Part shown: piece by piece, positions 49,350 to 59,244 of the stretch
Numbering within the stretch: position 1 is the first letter of the stretch
Layout of the letters: every line of letters begins with the position of its first letter
Origin: Baekduia soli
GTDB taxonomy: Bacteria; Actinomycetota; Thermoleophilia; Solirubrobacterales; Solirubrobacteraceae
DNA: 64,000 bases
Reading direction: 5' to 3'
Assembly: GCF_007970665.1 (NCBI RefSeq)
Contig: NZ_CP042430.1
Coordinates: 4,092,001-4,156,000 of the forward strand
Translations under genes and position numbers: made by a program
Notes under the pieces: generated by a model
What the model was told of the DNA's origin: nothing
The model's database searches: none
The model's input: only the letters and a program-made list of their open reading frames with translations

Positions 49350-50258
49350 TCAGGCCGTCGCCGGCCGCGCCGCCGCCCCGCCGGTGCCGACCGCCAGCCG
49401 CCGCACCAGGAACTCGAGCTCGTCGGCGACGACGCGCTCGAAGCCCTCCCCGACGTAGGCGTCGAAGTGGCCGAAGGGGTAGCGGCGCAGCTCGCCGCGC
49501 GGCGCGCGCTGGGCGGCCGCGACCGCGGGCCCGGGCGGGGTCGTCTCGTCGCGGTCGGCGACGCACACCAGCAGCGGGCAGGTGATCCGGTCCGCGCGCG
49601 TCCCGGGGCGGTAGGCCGGCACGTGGAACATGATCCGCGCGGCCACCGCGTTGGACCACCGTGACGCCGGCGCCGTGATGGCCGCGAAGCCCGGCGCGGC
49701 CTCCGCGGCCGTCATCACCGCGAAGCTGCCGGGCTCTCCCACGGCGGGGATCGTCACCGCCCGCCGGCCCGTCAGCCCGACGAGCACGTCGGCGATCGCG
49801 TAGGCCGTGCCGCGCAGGATGTTGCGCAGCGGCACCGTCAGCAGCGTGGGGATCCCGTCGCAGAACGGGACCTGCGCGACCGCGGCGGCCAGGTCGTGGT
49901 CCTCGGCGGCCAGCGCCAGCACGTGGCCGCCGCTGAACGAGGTGCCCCAGAGGGCGATGCGCGCGGCGTCGATGCCGGGCAGCCCCCGGGCGAAGCGCAG
50001 TGCGGCGCGGTAGTCGTCCTGCTGGCGGCCGATGTCCAGCAGCTGGCGCGGCTCGCCCGTCGAGCGCCCGAAATGGCGGTAGTCGAAGAGCACGACGGCC
50101 ATGCCGGCGGCGGCGAAGCGCTCGGCGAACGCGGGCAGCGCGTCGTCGCGGGTCGCGCTGAAGCCGTGGGCCATGACGACGCAGGGCACGTCGCCCGCGG
50201 CGGCCTCCGGGCGGTAGACGTAGGCGGCACAGCGCTCGTCGCCGGAGGGGAAGGTCAC
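49350..50258 (-). CDS. Alpha/beta hydrolase (CocE/DUF-type peptidase-like)
   Basis: A 302-residue cytoplasmic hydrolase: HVTFPSGDERCAAYVYRPE, oxyanion region MAHGFSATRDDALPAFAERFA, FDYRHFGRSTGEPRQ, nucleophile elbow IALWGTSFSGGHVLALAA, Asp in CVADRDETTPP, and His in YPFGHFDAY. Such enzymes act on acyl esters or peptides; substrate unknown. GTG 50258 is the first in-frame start close to the domain; TAGGTT lies 20 nt upstream. Longer in-frame starts run into the chemoreceptor remnant and are unlikely. Confidence 0.82.
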   Translation of the reverse strand: MTFPSGDERCAAYVYRPEAAAGDVPCVVMAHGFSATRDDALPAFAERFAAAGMAVVLFDYRHFGRSTGEPRQLLDIGRQQDDYRAALRFARGLPGIDAARIALWGTSFSGGHVLALAAEDHDLAAAVAQVPFCDGIPTLLTVPLRNILRGTAYAIADVLVGLTGRRAVTIPAVGEPGSFAVMTAAEAAPGFAAITAPASRWSNAVAARIMFHVPAYRPGTRADRITCPLLVCVADRDETTPPGPAVAAAQRAPRGELRRYPFGHFDAYVGEGFERVVADELEFLVRRLAVGTGGAAARPATA

Positions 50259-50278
50259 GTGCTCGCGGACATGCGCCG

Positions 50279-50284
50279 AACCTA
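50279..50284 (-). promoter_or_regulatory. Hydrolase gene -10 element (TAGGTT)
   Basis: TAGGTT on the minus strand, 20 nt before GTG 50258. Confidence 0.3.
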
Positions 50285-50325
50285 TCGCCGCGCGGCGGGC
50301 CCCGCGCGACCGGGACCGACTCGCG

Positions 50326-50442
50326 TCAGCCGGCGAGCGTGAAGCGCCCGACGATCGCGTCGAGCTCGGCGGCCCGCGCCGCGAGGTCCTGGGCGGCCCC
50401 GGCCGTGTCCTGCCCGGCGGTCGTCGTCTGCTCGGTCGTGCT
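50326..50442 (-). pseudogene. C-terminal remnant of a methyl-accepting chemotaxis protein
   Basis: Minus-strand reading from 50442 gives STTEQTTTAGQDTAGAAQDL, then AARAAELDAIVGRFTLAG and a stop (50326-50328). This matches the end of MCP signalling domains (S-x-T-E-Q-x-A...LxxxAxxLxxxVxxFxL). Upstream of 50442 similarity ends abruptly, so only about 38 codons remain. The rest of the 282-bp gap (50443-50570) holds no recognisable gene; a short plus-strand frame ALKTAFAQTADLRLKRAVAG ends at 50520 and may be another remnant. Confidence 0.6.
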
Positions 50443-50570
50443 GGGGACTCGGCGGCCCTGAAGACCGCGTTCGCGCAGACCGCCGACCTGAGGCTCAAGC
50501 GGGCCGTCGCGGGTCCATGACGGAGGTCTGATCCGTCAGGTGGGTGACCCCTTGACGCGTGCGTGGGCGG

Positions 50571-51389
50571 TCAGCCGATCGCCGCGAGCCGCAGCGCCGC
50601 CCACTCACCGCTGAGCCGGCGGTCGGCCTCGGCGAGCCCGTGGCGGGCGAACGCCGCGGCGATCTCGTCGGCCTCGGAGGCCAGCAGCCCGCTGGCGATC
50701 AGCGTACGCGGCGCCGGCCCGGCGAAGCCGGCGCGCGCCACGCAGAGCAGCAGCGGGCGCAGGAGGTTGGCCAGCACGAGCGGGGCCGTCGGCACCGGCC
50801 CGCCGCGGACCAGGTCGAAGCGCCGGGCCTCCACCTCCACGGCATTGACCGCGGCGTTCTCCCCCGTGGCACGTACCGACTCGACCTCGTGGTCGACGCC
50901 GAGCACCGGCGCCCACCCGAGCCGGGCGGCGGCGATGGCCAGCACGCCCGACCCGCACCCCAGGTCCACGGCGGGACCCCCGGGCTCCAGGCCGGCCAGG
51001 AGCTCGAGGCACAGCCGCGTCGTGTGGTGGGCGCCGGTGCCGAACGCCTGTCCGGGATCGATGACGAGGTCGAGCAGGCGGTCGCGGGCCGGCTCCCAGG
51101 GCGGGCGGACGAAGAGGCGGCCGGCGATCTCGACGGGCCGGTGGAACGCGCGCCAGCGGTCGGCCCAGTCATCGGCGACCTCCGTGGTCACGACCTCGAC
51201 GAGGGCGGCGCCGGCGGCGGCCCGCAGGTCGGGCAGCTCGGGCAGCTCGCCCGGCGCGCCGTAGACCGCGTATTCGACCACGCCGGGGGAGACGTCGACC
51301 TCCTCCACCCCGCCCGGCGCGAGCGTGAGCAGCTCGGCAAGCACGAGATCGGCGTCCGCGCGATGGACGCGGACGGCCAGGCGCACCAT
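50571..51389 (-). CDS. prmA: Ribosomal protein L11 methyltransferase
   Basis: A 272-residue SAM-dependent methyltransferase. N-terminal substrate-recognition part (to about 95), then DPGQAFGTGAHHTTRLCLELL (PrmA hallmark), SAM motif AVDLGCGSGVLAIAAARLG, and LVLANLLRPLLLCVA. Trimethylates L11. The ATG lies 2 nt after the dnaJ stop, completing an hrcA-dnaJ-prmA operon, an arrangement common in Gram-positives. Confidence 0.92.
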   Translation of the reverse strand: MVRLAVRVHRADADLVLAELLTLAPGGVEEVDVSPGVVEYAVYGAPGELPELPDLRAAAGAALVEVVTTEVADDWADRWRAFHRPVEIAGRLFVRPPWEPARDRLLDLVIDPGQAFGTGAHHTTRLCLELLAGLEPGGPAVDLGCGSGVLAIAAARLGWAPVLGVDHEVESVRATGENAAVNAVEVEARRFDLVRGGPVPTAPLVLANLLRPLLLCVARAGFAGPAPRTLIASGLLASEADEIAAAFARHGLAEADRRLSGEWAALRLAAIG

Positions 51390-51391
51390 GG

Positions 51392-52534
51392 TCAGCGCTG
51401 GAAGAGGCGCCGTAGCTTGCCGACGACCGACTCATCGCCGTCGGAGAGCTGGTCGGCGCCGATGGACTCCGCGAGCTGCTCGAGCAGGTCGCGCTGCTCG
51501 CCGGTCAGGCGCCGCGGGATGACGACGTTGGCCACGACGCGCAGGTCGCCGAAGCGGCCCTGGCGCCGCAGGGCGGGCATGCCCTTGCCGCGGACGCTGA
51601 GCACCTCGCCGGGCTGGGTGCCGGCGGGCACGTCGACCTCGATCGCGCCGACCCCGGGGTGCTCGACGGTCACCGTCGTGCCCAGGGCGGCCAGCGGCGC
51701 GGCGATGTCGGCGGCCGTGACGAGGTCGTCGCCGTCGCGCAGCCAGGCGTCGTCGGCGGCGACCTGCAGCACGACGTACAGGTCGCCGGGCGGCCCGCCG
51801 CGGTCGCCGGCGTGCCCGCGGCCGGCGAGGCGGATGCGCTGGCCGTCGGCGATGCCGGCCGGCACGTCGACCTCGAGCATCCGATGCCCGACGACCAGGC
51901 CGCGGCCGTCGCACGTCTCGCAGGGCTGGGACGGGATGCGGCCGTCGCCCCCGCAGCGGTCGCAGGCGACCTGGCGGACGACCTGGCCGAACGGCGACCG
52001 CGTCACGGCCTGGAGGATCCCCTGGCCGCCGCAGCGCTCGCACGTCTCGATCGGTGTGCCCGGCTCGGCGCCGTTGCCGTGGCAGTGCTCGCAGCGGTCG
52101 ATGGCCTCGAAGCCGACCTTGACCTTCTCGCCCGCGTAGGCCTGGGCGAGCGTGATGTCGACCGCGACGGCGATGTCGTCGCCCTGGCGCGGGCCGGTGC
52201 GCCCGCCGCCGCCGAAGCCGCCCCCGCCCCCGCCGAAGAACGCGTCGAACAGGTCGCTGATCGAGCCGAACCCGTCGAAGTTCGGCGCCTGGCCGCCGCT
52301 GCGCAGACCGTCGTGGCCGTAGCGGTCGTAGGTCGCGCGGCGGTCGGCGTCGTTGAGGATCTCGTAGGCCTCGGCGGCCTCCTTGAACTTCTCCTCGGCG
52401 TCGGGGTCATGCTTGTTGACGTCGGGGTGCAGCTCGCGGGCGAGCTTGCGGAACGCCTTCTTGATGGTGGTGTCGTCGGCGTCGCGGGCGACGCCGAGCA
52501 CCTCGTAGGGATCGCGGGGCACGGTGGAGCTCAT
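51392..52534 (-). CDS. dnaJ: Chaperone DnaJ
   Basis: A 380-residue Hsp40: J domain with HPD (ARELHPDVNKHDPD), Gly-rich FFGGGGGGFGGGGR, four zinc repeats CEHCHGNG, CERCGGQG, CDRCGGDG and CETCDGRG, and the C-terminal client-binding domain VRGKGMPALRRQGRFGDL. Stimulates DnaK, which is not in this window. ATG overlaps the hrcA stop (ATGA). A second DnaJ with grpE/dnaK elsewhere is likely, as in other actinobacteria. Confidence 0.96.
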   Translation of the reverse strand: MSSTVPRDPYEVLGVARDADDTTIKKAFRKLARELHPDVNKHDPDAEEKFKEAAEAYEILNDADRRATYDRYGHDGLRSGGQAPNFDGFGSISDLFDAFFGGGGGGFGGGGRTGPRQGDDIAVAVDITLAQAYAGEKVKVGFEAIDRCEHCHGNGAEPGTPIETCERCGGQGILQAVTRSPFGQVVRQVACDRCGGDGRIPSQPCETCDGRGLVVGHRMLEVDVPAGIADGQRIRLAGRGHAGDRGGPPGDLYVVLQVAADDAWLRDGDDLVTAADIAAPLAALGTTVTVEHPGVGAIEVDVPAGTQPGEVLSVRGKGMPALRRQGRFGDLRVVANVVIPRRLTGEQRDLLEQLAESIGADQLSDGDESVVGKLRRLFQR

Positions 52535-53550
52535 GGTCCGTAGACGTCCTCGATGAAGCGCGACAGCTCGAAGGCGGCCTCGCGTACGGAGCGGATGGCG
52601 CGGGCGTAGTCCATGCGGACGGGCCCGATGACCGAGACGGTGCCGAGCTTGCGGGCGGGAAGCCCGTAGCCGGCGCCGACGACGGCCAGGGTCTGCAGGG
52701 CGGGCGCCTCGTTCTCGGAGCCGATGCGCACGAGCACGTCGGGCTCGCGCAGCGCGTCGCGCAGCAGGCCCAGGAGGCTGGCGCGGCGCTCGAGCATCTG
52801 CATCAGCTCGTTGATCTGGGCGAGGTCCTGGACGCGGTGCTCGCCGATGAGGCGGGCGGCGCCGTCGACGTACAGCGTGTCCTGGGCGGTCTCGGCCAGC
52901 TCGGTGAAGACCGGCGAGATGTGCACCAGGAACGCCAGCTCGGTGCCCGACAGGCTGGGGTCCGAGAGGCGGGTGTGCAGCATCCGCGCGCCGAGACCGA
53001 CGCCCTCGAGGCGCTCGCTGAGGAACGACCCGGCCCACTGCACCAGGCCCGGGTCGACGGGCCGGTCGAAGGTGAAGACGCGCTTGGTCACCCCGCCCGT
53101 GGAGGTGATGACCACGACCATGAGGACCTGGGGCTGCAGCAGGAGGACCTCGACGTGGCGGATGGTGGCCGTGTCGATGGGCGGCGCGGAGACGATCGCC
53201 AACAGGTTGGTGACCTGCGAGAGCGTCTCGCTCGTGACCCGCATCGCCTCGTCGACCTCGCGGCGCATGAGCTGCAGCCCGAGTGCGCGCCCGGCCGGCA
53301 CGAGCGCCGCCGACTGCAGGTGGTCGACGTACCAGCGGTGCCCGGCGTCGGTGGGCGCGCGGCCCGCGGAGGTGTGCGGATGGGCCAGCAGCCCGTACTC
53401 CTCCAGGCTGGCCAGCTCGTTGCGGATCGTCGACGGGCCGAACTCCAGGTCGGGGTCGGTGGCCAGGGTCTTGGAGCCCACGGGCTGCCCGGTCGAGGCG
53501 TAGGCCTCGACGACCTTGCGCAGGATGAGCTCCTGTCGGGGCGACAGCAC
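52531..53550 (-). CDS. hrcA: Heat-inducible transcription repressor HrcA
   Basis: A 339-residue repressor: winged-helix start SPRQELILRKVVEAYASTGQPVGS, FGPSTIRNELASLEEYGLLAHPHTSAGRAPTDAGHRWYVD, and C-terminal GPVRMDYARAIRSVREAAFELSRF. Its target, the CIRCE element (TTAGCACTC-N9-GAGTGCTAA), is not visible upstream of its own gene or elsewhere in the window. GTG start is 8 nt after TACAGT. Confidence 0.95.
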   Translation of the reverse strand: MLSPRQELILRKVVEAYASTGQPVGSKTLATDPDLEFGPSTIRNELASLEEYGLLAHPHTSAGRAPTDAGHRWYVDHLQSAALVPAGRALGLQLMRREVDEAMRVTSETLSQVTNLLAIVSAPPIDTATIRHVEVLLLQPQVLMVVVITSTGGVTKRVFTFDRPVDPGLVQWAGSFLSERLEGVGLGARMLHTRLSDPSLSGTELAFLVHISPVFTELAETAQDTLYVDGAARLIGEHRVQDLAQINELMQMLERRASLLGLLRDALREPDVLVRIGSENEAPALQTLAVVGAGYGLPARKLGTVSVIGPVRMDYARAIRSVREAAFELSRFIEDVYGP

Positions 53551-53558
53551 TGCAGGGA

Positions 53559-53564
53559 ACTGTA
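53559..53564 (-). promoter_or_regulatory. hrcA-dnaJ-prmA -10 element (TACAGT)
   Basis: TACAGT on the minus strand, 8 nt before GTG 53550. No CIRCE-like dyad adjacent. Confidence 0.5.
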
Positions 53565-53573
53565 GGGCGCCGC

Positions 53574-53969
53574 TCAGCCGAGCCGGAGCTCGGCCTCGCC
53601 GCGGCGGACGACCTTGACGTCGCCCTGGCGGGCCTCGGTGTCGACGTGGGCGATGCCGTCGGCGACCGTGGTGACCTTGGAGGTCACGACGATCTCGCGC
53701 TCAAGGACCCCCATGCCGCGGAACTGGACGCTCAGGCGCCGCAGCGTGTGGGGCCCGCCGGCCGCCTCGGTCTGGGCGCGCGCCACCTGGGCCATCGTCC
53801 ACAGCCCGTGCAGGATCCGGCCGGGCAGGCCGACCTGCCGGGCGAAGTCCTCGTCGACGTGGATCGGGTTGAAGTCGCCCGAGGCGCCCGCGTAGCGGAT
53901 GGTGGTCATGCGGTCGGGCGTGACGCGCAGCTCGGGCAGCTCGGTGCCGGGCTCGAAGGTGGTGGCCAT
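53574..53969 (-). CDS. MaoC-like (R)-hydroxyacyl dehydratase subunit (HadB-like)
   Basis: A 131-residue hot-dog enzyme: catalytic Asp/His in YAGASGDFNPIHVDEDFARQVGLPGRILHGLWTMAQ, then VQFRGMGVLEREIVV. With the preceding gene it would form a HadA-HadB-type heterodimer dehydrating 3-hydroxyacyl thioesters in fatty acid elongation. ATG lies 2 nt after the stop of the HadA-like gene. Confidence 0.88.
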   Translation of the reverse strand: MATTFEPGTELPELRVTPDRMTTIRYAGASGDFNPIHVDEDFARQVGLPGRILHGLWTMAQVARAQTEAAGGPHTLRRLSVQFRGMGVLEREIVVTSKVTTVADGIAHVDTEARQGDVKVVRRGEAELRLG

Positions 53970-53971
53970 GC

Positions 53972-54412
53972 TCAGGCGCCTCGCACGACGTTGCTCCAGG
54001 TGCCGACGCACACGGTGTGGCCGTCCTGGTTGGTGGACACGGACTCGAAGACGTAGAAGGCGTTGCCGCCGCGCTCGGAGATCGCCTTGACCAGGACGGT
54101 GGTCTCGATCTCGTCGCCGGCGACGACGAGCGGCCCCCAGGTGAACTCCTGGCCGCCGTGCACGAGCAGCGCGAAGTCGATGCCGACCTCGGGGTCGAAC
54201 ATCACCGGGCTCACCGCCGCGCCGCTGTAGACGACGGCGAACATCGGCGGCGCGACGACGTCGCGGTAGCCCGCGGCGCGCGCGGCCTCGTGATCGAGGT
54301 ACAGGGGCTCGGTCTCGCCCGTGGCGAGCGCGAACTCCTTGATCTTCTCCCGGCCCACCGCGTACAGCACCGGGGGATAGGTCTTGCCGACCGCGTCCGC
54401 GTTGACTGCCAT
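53972..54412 (-). CDS. MaoC N-terminal-type dehydratase subunit (HadA-like)
   Basis: A 146-residue FAS1-like hot-dog subunit: VLYAVGREKIKEFALATGETEPLYLDHEAARAAGYRDVVAPPMFAVV, HGGQEFTWGPLVVAGDEIETTVLVK. It lacks the full D-x-N-x-x-H catalytic motif, as expected of the substrate-holding HadA partner. ATG is 8 nt after TAGGAT. First gene of a two-gene operon. Confidence 0.88.
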   Translation of the reverse strand: MAVNADAVGKTYPPVLYAVGREKIKEFALATGETEPLYLDHEAARAAGYRDVVAPPMFAVVYSGAAVSPVMFDPEVGIDFALLVHGGQEFTWGPLVVAGDEIETTVLVKAISERGGNAFYVFESVSTNQDGHTVCVGTWSNVVRGA

Positions 54413-54420
54413 CCGAGGGG

Positions 54421-54426
54421 ATCCTA
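54421..54426 (-). promoter_or_regulatory. hadAB-like -10 element (TAGGAT)
   Basis: TAGGAT on the minus strand, 8 nt before ATG 54412; it overlaps the stop region of the upstream EamA gene. Confidence 0.5.
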
Positions 54427-55350
54427 GTCGGCGGGCGCCACGTGGACCCGGGTGCGCTGGGTGGCCACGACGCACGCCAGGACGGCCAGCGCGGCGGCCA
54501 CGGTCGCGGCGCCGACGGCCTCGCCGAGGATCGCCGCGGCCCAGACGAGGCTGAGCACGGGCTGGGCCAGCTGCACCTGGCCGATCTTGGCGACGCCGCC
54601 GCGGGCCAGGCCCGCGTACCAGGCGAAGAACCCCAGGAACATCGAGATCAGCGACACGTAGGCGAACCCCAGCCACGCCGTCGACGAGGCGTGGGCACCG
54701 TGGGCGGCCAGCGCTCCCGCGGCGACCGCGACGGTCACCGGCAGGCTCAGCACGAGCGCCCAGCAGATCGTCCGCGCCCCGCCGAGCACGCGGCTGAGCC
54801 GGCCGCCCTCCGCGTAGCCGACCGCGCAGAGCACGACGGCGGCCAGCAGCTCGCCGTCGGACAGCCCGACCGCGCCGCCGCCGCGGCTCAGGGCGAAGGC
54901 CAGCACCGCCACCAGCCCGGCGCCGCCGGCCAGCCAGAACGCGCGCGTCGGGCGCTCGCCCCCGCGCAGCACCGCGGCGAACGCGGTCGCCGCGGGCAGC
55001 AGGCCGACGACGACCGCGCCGTGCGCGGCGGGCAGCCGCTGCAGGGCCAGCGACGTGAACAGCGGGAAGCCCACGACGACGCCGAGCGCCACGAGGACCA
55101 GGGATCGCCACTGCGCCGGCGTCGGGCGCGGCGCGCGGGAGGCGAGGAGCACCGCGCAGCCCAGCACGCCCGCGACGACGGCGCGGCCGAAGGCGACGAA
55201 CAGCGGGTCGAGGCCCTCGACGGCCAGGCGCGTGGCCGGCAGGGAGAAGGAGAAGGCCAGCACGCCCGTGGCGCCGAACAGGAGGCCCGGCGGGGCCGAG
55301 CGGGCTTGCGTTATCGGCCGGCGTGCAGTAACGTTACTCCTTGATCTCAT
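54424..55350 (-). CDS. EamA/DMT-family transporter (target of the divergent MocR regulator)
   Basis: A 308-residue ten-TM exporter: GLLFGATGVLAFSFSLPATRLAVEGLDPLFVAFGRAVVAGVL opening, LFTSLALQRLPAAHGAVVVGLLPAATAFAAVL (end of the first EamA half), ISMFLGFFAWYAGLARGGVAKIGQVQLAQPVLSLVWAA (end of the second half). Paired head-to-head with a GntR/MocR regulator: the two ATGs share the CATG at 55348-55351. TATCCT lies 5 nt before the ATG and inside the operator dyad. Confidence 0.85.
   Translation of the reverse strand: MRSRSNVTARRPITQARSAPPGLLFGATGVLAFSFSLPATRLAVEGLDPLFVAFGRAVVAGVLGCAVLLASRAPRPTPAQWRSLVLVALGVVVGFPLFTSLALQRLPAAHGAVVVGLLPAATAFAAVLRGGERPTRAFWLAGGAGLVAVLAFALSRGGGAVGLSDGELLAAVVLCAVGYAEGGRLSRVLGGARTICWALVLSLPVTVAVAAGALAAHGAHASSTAWLGFAYVSLISMFLGFFAWYAGLARGGVAKIGQVQLAQPVLSLVWAAAILGEAVGAATVAAALAVLACVVATQRTRVHVAPAD
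55310..55315. promoter_or_regulatory. GTTATC half-site
   Basis: Third copy of the GTTATC/GATAAC motif of the MocR operator, 66 bp from the right-hand arm of the dyad in direct orientation. Confidence 0.35.
55327..55338. promoter_or_regulatory. Palindrome AGTAACGTTACT
   Basis: Perfect 12-bp palindrome in the 5' end of the EamA coding sequence. Its TAACGT (55329-55334) could be the -10 of the MocR gene, 14 nt before ATG 55349. Confidence 0.4.
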
Positions 55351-56752
55351 GATCGAGGATAACACAGAGGGTCGTGTTATCGAGGATGTGCGAGCGGCTG
55401 CGCGTGCCCTCCCCCCGGGCAGCCGCTTGCCCTCCGTCCGCGAGCTCATGGCGCGCCATCGCGCCTCGCCCGTCACCGTCCAGCGCGCGCTCGCGCGCCT
55501 GGCCGGCGAGGGGCTCGTCGTCCCGCGCCCCGGCCGCGGCACGTTCGTGGCGCCGGCCCGCGCGACGACCGCGTCGCCGGCCGCCGCACCCGACCTGGGC
55601 TGGCAGGAGATCGCGCTGGCCGACCGTCCGCCCCTGCGCGCCGCCGCCCTCGAGGGCCTGCTCGAGGTCCCGGCCGCCGGCGCCATCGCGCTCAGCACGG
55701 GCTACCTGCACCCCGACCTCCAGCCGCTCGGGGCGCTGGGCTCGGCGCTCGCGCGCGCCGCGCGGCGCGCGGAGGCGTGGGGCCGGCTGCCCGTGGAGGG
55801 CCTGGACGGCCTGCGCGACTGGTTCGCCCGCGAGGCCGGCGGCCACGCCCGCGCCCACGACGTCGTCGTCTGCCCCGGCGGCCAACCCGCGCTGGCCACG
55901 GCGTTCCGCGCGCTCGCGGCGCCCGGCGAGCCCGTCCTGGTCGAGTCGCCGACCTACCTCGGGGCGATCGCGGCGGTGCAGGCCGCCGGGCTGCGGGCCG
56001 TGCCCGTGCCCGCCGACGAGGACGGCGTGCGGCCCGACCTCCTGGCCCGGGCCTTCGCGCTGACCGGCGCCCGCGTCTTCTACTGCCAGCCCCTGTACGC
56101 CAACCCGTCGGGCGCGACGCTTGCGATGCAGCGCCGCGGCCCGGTCCTGGAGGCCGTCGCGGCGGCCGGGGCGTTCCTGGTCGAGGACGACTGGGCGCGC
56201 GACCTGGTCATCGACGGCGAGCCCCCGCCGCCCCTGGCCGCCGAGGACCCCGACGGCCACGTCGTCCACGTGCGCTCGCTGACCAAGTCTGCCGCGCCCG
56301 GCCTGCGCGTCGCGGCGGTGACGGCCCGCGGCGCCGCCGGGGCGCGCCTGAAGGCCGCGCGCATCATCGACGACTTCTTCGTGTCCGGACCGCTGCAGCA
56401 CGCCACCGTCGAGCTCGTCGCCTCGCCGGCCTGGCGGCGCCACCGGCGCATGCTGCGCACCGCGCTGGGCGAGCGCCGCGACGCGCTGGCCGCCGCGCTG
56501 GGCGAGCACCTGCCGGACTGGCGCGTCCCGGGCGCACCGGCCGGCGGCCTGCACCTGTGGGTCGCCCTGCCCGACGGCACCGACGACCTGGCGCTCGCGG
56601 CCCGCGCGGCGGCCGCCGGCGTCGTCGTCAGCCCCGGGCGCCCGTGGTTCGCCGCCGAGCCGCCCGCGCCGTTCCTGCGGCTGACCTACGCCGGCGCCGC
56701 GCCGGCCGAGCTGACCGAGGGCGTGCGCCGGCTGGCCGCCGTCGCCTCCTGA
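55349..56752 (+). CDS. MocR/PdxR-type GntR regulator (aminotransferase fusion)
   Basis: A 467-residue regulator: N-terminal GntR winged helix (LPPGSRLPSVRELMARHRASPVTVQRALARLAGEGLVVPRPGRGTFV, about 20-66) fused to a type I aminotransferase-like domain. The PLP pocket shows VCPGGQPALATAFRALA, QPLYANPSGATLA, LVEDDWARDL and the PLP lysine in VRSLTKSAAPGLRV. Such regulators sense PLP or amino compounds. Head-to-head with an EamA exporter whose promoter overlaps a dyad (55358-55381) lying within this gene's first codons. Confidence 0.9.
   Translation: MIEDNTEGRVIEDVRAAARALPPGSRLPSVRELMARHRASPVTVQRALARLAGEGLVVPRPGRGTFVAPARATTASPAAAPDLGWQEIALADRPPLRAAALEGLLEVPAAGAIALSTGYLHPDLQPLGALGSALARAARRAEAWGRLPVEGLDGLRDWFAREAGGHARAHDVVVCPGGQPALATAFRALAAPGEPVLVESPTYLGAIAAVQAAGLRAVPVPADEDGVRPDLLARAFALTGARVFYCQPLYANPSGATLAMQRRGPVLEAVAAAGAFLVEDDWARDLVIDGEPPPPLAAEDPDGHVVHVRSLTKSAAPGLRVAAVTARGAAGARLKAARIIDDFFVSGPLQHATVELVASPAWRRHRRMLRTALGERRDALAAALGEHLPDWRVPGAPAGGLHLWVALPDGTDDLALAARAAAAGVVVSPGRPWFAAEPPAPFLRLTYAGAAPAELTEGVRRLAAVAS
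55356..55361 (-). promoter_or_regulatory. EamA -10 element (TATCCT)
   Basis: TATCCT on the minus strand, 5 nt before ATG 55350, embedded in the left arm of the operator dyad. Confidence 0.45.
55358..55381. promoter_or_regulatory. MocR operator dyad
   Basis: GATAACAC (55358-55365) - 8 nt - GTGTTATC (55374-55381): perfect 8-bp arms flanked by GAG/CGAGG. It overlaps the EamA -10 and the first codons of the regulator. Confidence 0.6.
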
Positions 56753-56770
56753 CCTGGCACCCTGCCGTCC

Positions 56771-57412
56771 GTGACCACGATCGTCGCGGTGACGCCCACG
56801 CTCTCCGATGCGGTGCAGTCAGCCGGCGCGACGCTGGCCCGCCACGCCGGCGAGGGTCATCGCGTGCTCGCGGTCGCGGTCTTCAGCCGCGACGGCGACC
56901 CCGCCGACGCGGCCGCCGCCGCGGCGCTCGGCCTGGCCGGCGTCGTGCACCTGGCCGTCGACCCGGCCGGCCGGCGGGGCTACGACGGCCTACGCGCGCA
57001 CGACGGGCTGGCCGCCGGCGACGACGCCGTCAAGGTCGCGGCGACCGTCCTCGCCCTCGCGCTCGGGCGCCTGGAGCCTGGCCTCGTCCTCGCGCCGCTC
57101 GGGCTCGGCGGCCACGTCGACGACCTCGTCGTGCAGGGCGCGCTGGACGAGCTCGGGCTGCCACGCCTGCGCTGGGTCGACCTCCCCTACGCGCTGAGCC
57201 GCACGCCGGGGGCGCCGCTGGGCGCGGGCGAGGTCGTCGTCGTGCCCGCCGCGCCCGCGCACCTGGCGGCCAAGCTCGCGGCGGCCGCCGCCTACGCCGG
57301 CGCGGAGGTGCAGCGCCTGGCCGAGCACGCCGCGGCCGAGGGACGGCGCCTTGGGGTCGGCGGCCCCGTCGAGCTGCTCGTGCAGCGCGAGACGCCGCCC
57401 GCGGGCGGCTAG
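56771..57412 (+). CDS. Degenerate PIG-L/LmbE-like deacetylase homologue
   Basis: A 213-residue protein following the PIG-L fold: IVAVTPTLSDAV...GATLARHAGEGHRVLAVAVFSRDGDPADAAAAAALGL, then VLAPLGLGGHVDDLVVQGAL. The first zinc motif (A-H-P-D-D-E) is replaced by VTPTLSDAV, so two of the usual metal ligands are missing; the second motif (HxDD) is kept. Deacetylase activity is therefore doubtful. GTG lies 18 nt after the MocR gene stop, so the two are probably one operon. Convergent with lepA (4-bp gap). Confidence 0.65.
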   Translation: MTTIVAVTPTLSDAVQSAGATLARHAGEGHRVLAVAVFSRDGDPADAAAAAALGLAGVVHLAVDPAGRRGYDGLRAHDGLAAGDDAVKVAATVLALALGRLEPGLVLAPLGLGGHVDDLVVQGALDELGLPRLRWVDLPYALSRTPGAPLGAGEVVVVPAAPAHLAAKLAAAAAYAGAEVQRLAEHAAAEGRRLGVGGPVELLVQRETPPAGG

Positions 57413-57416
57413 GGCG

Positions 57417-59234
<1,818 letters not shown>

Positions 59235-59244
59235 GCGGCCGCCC

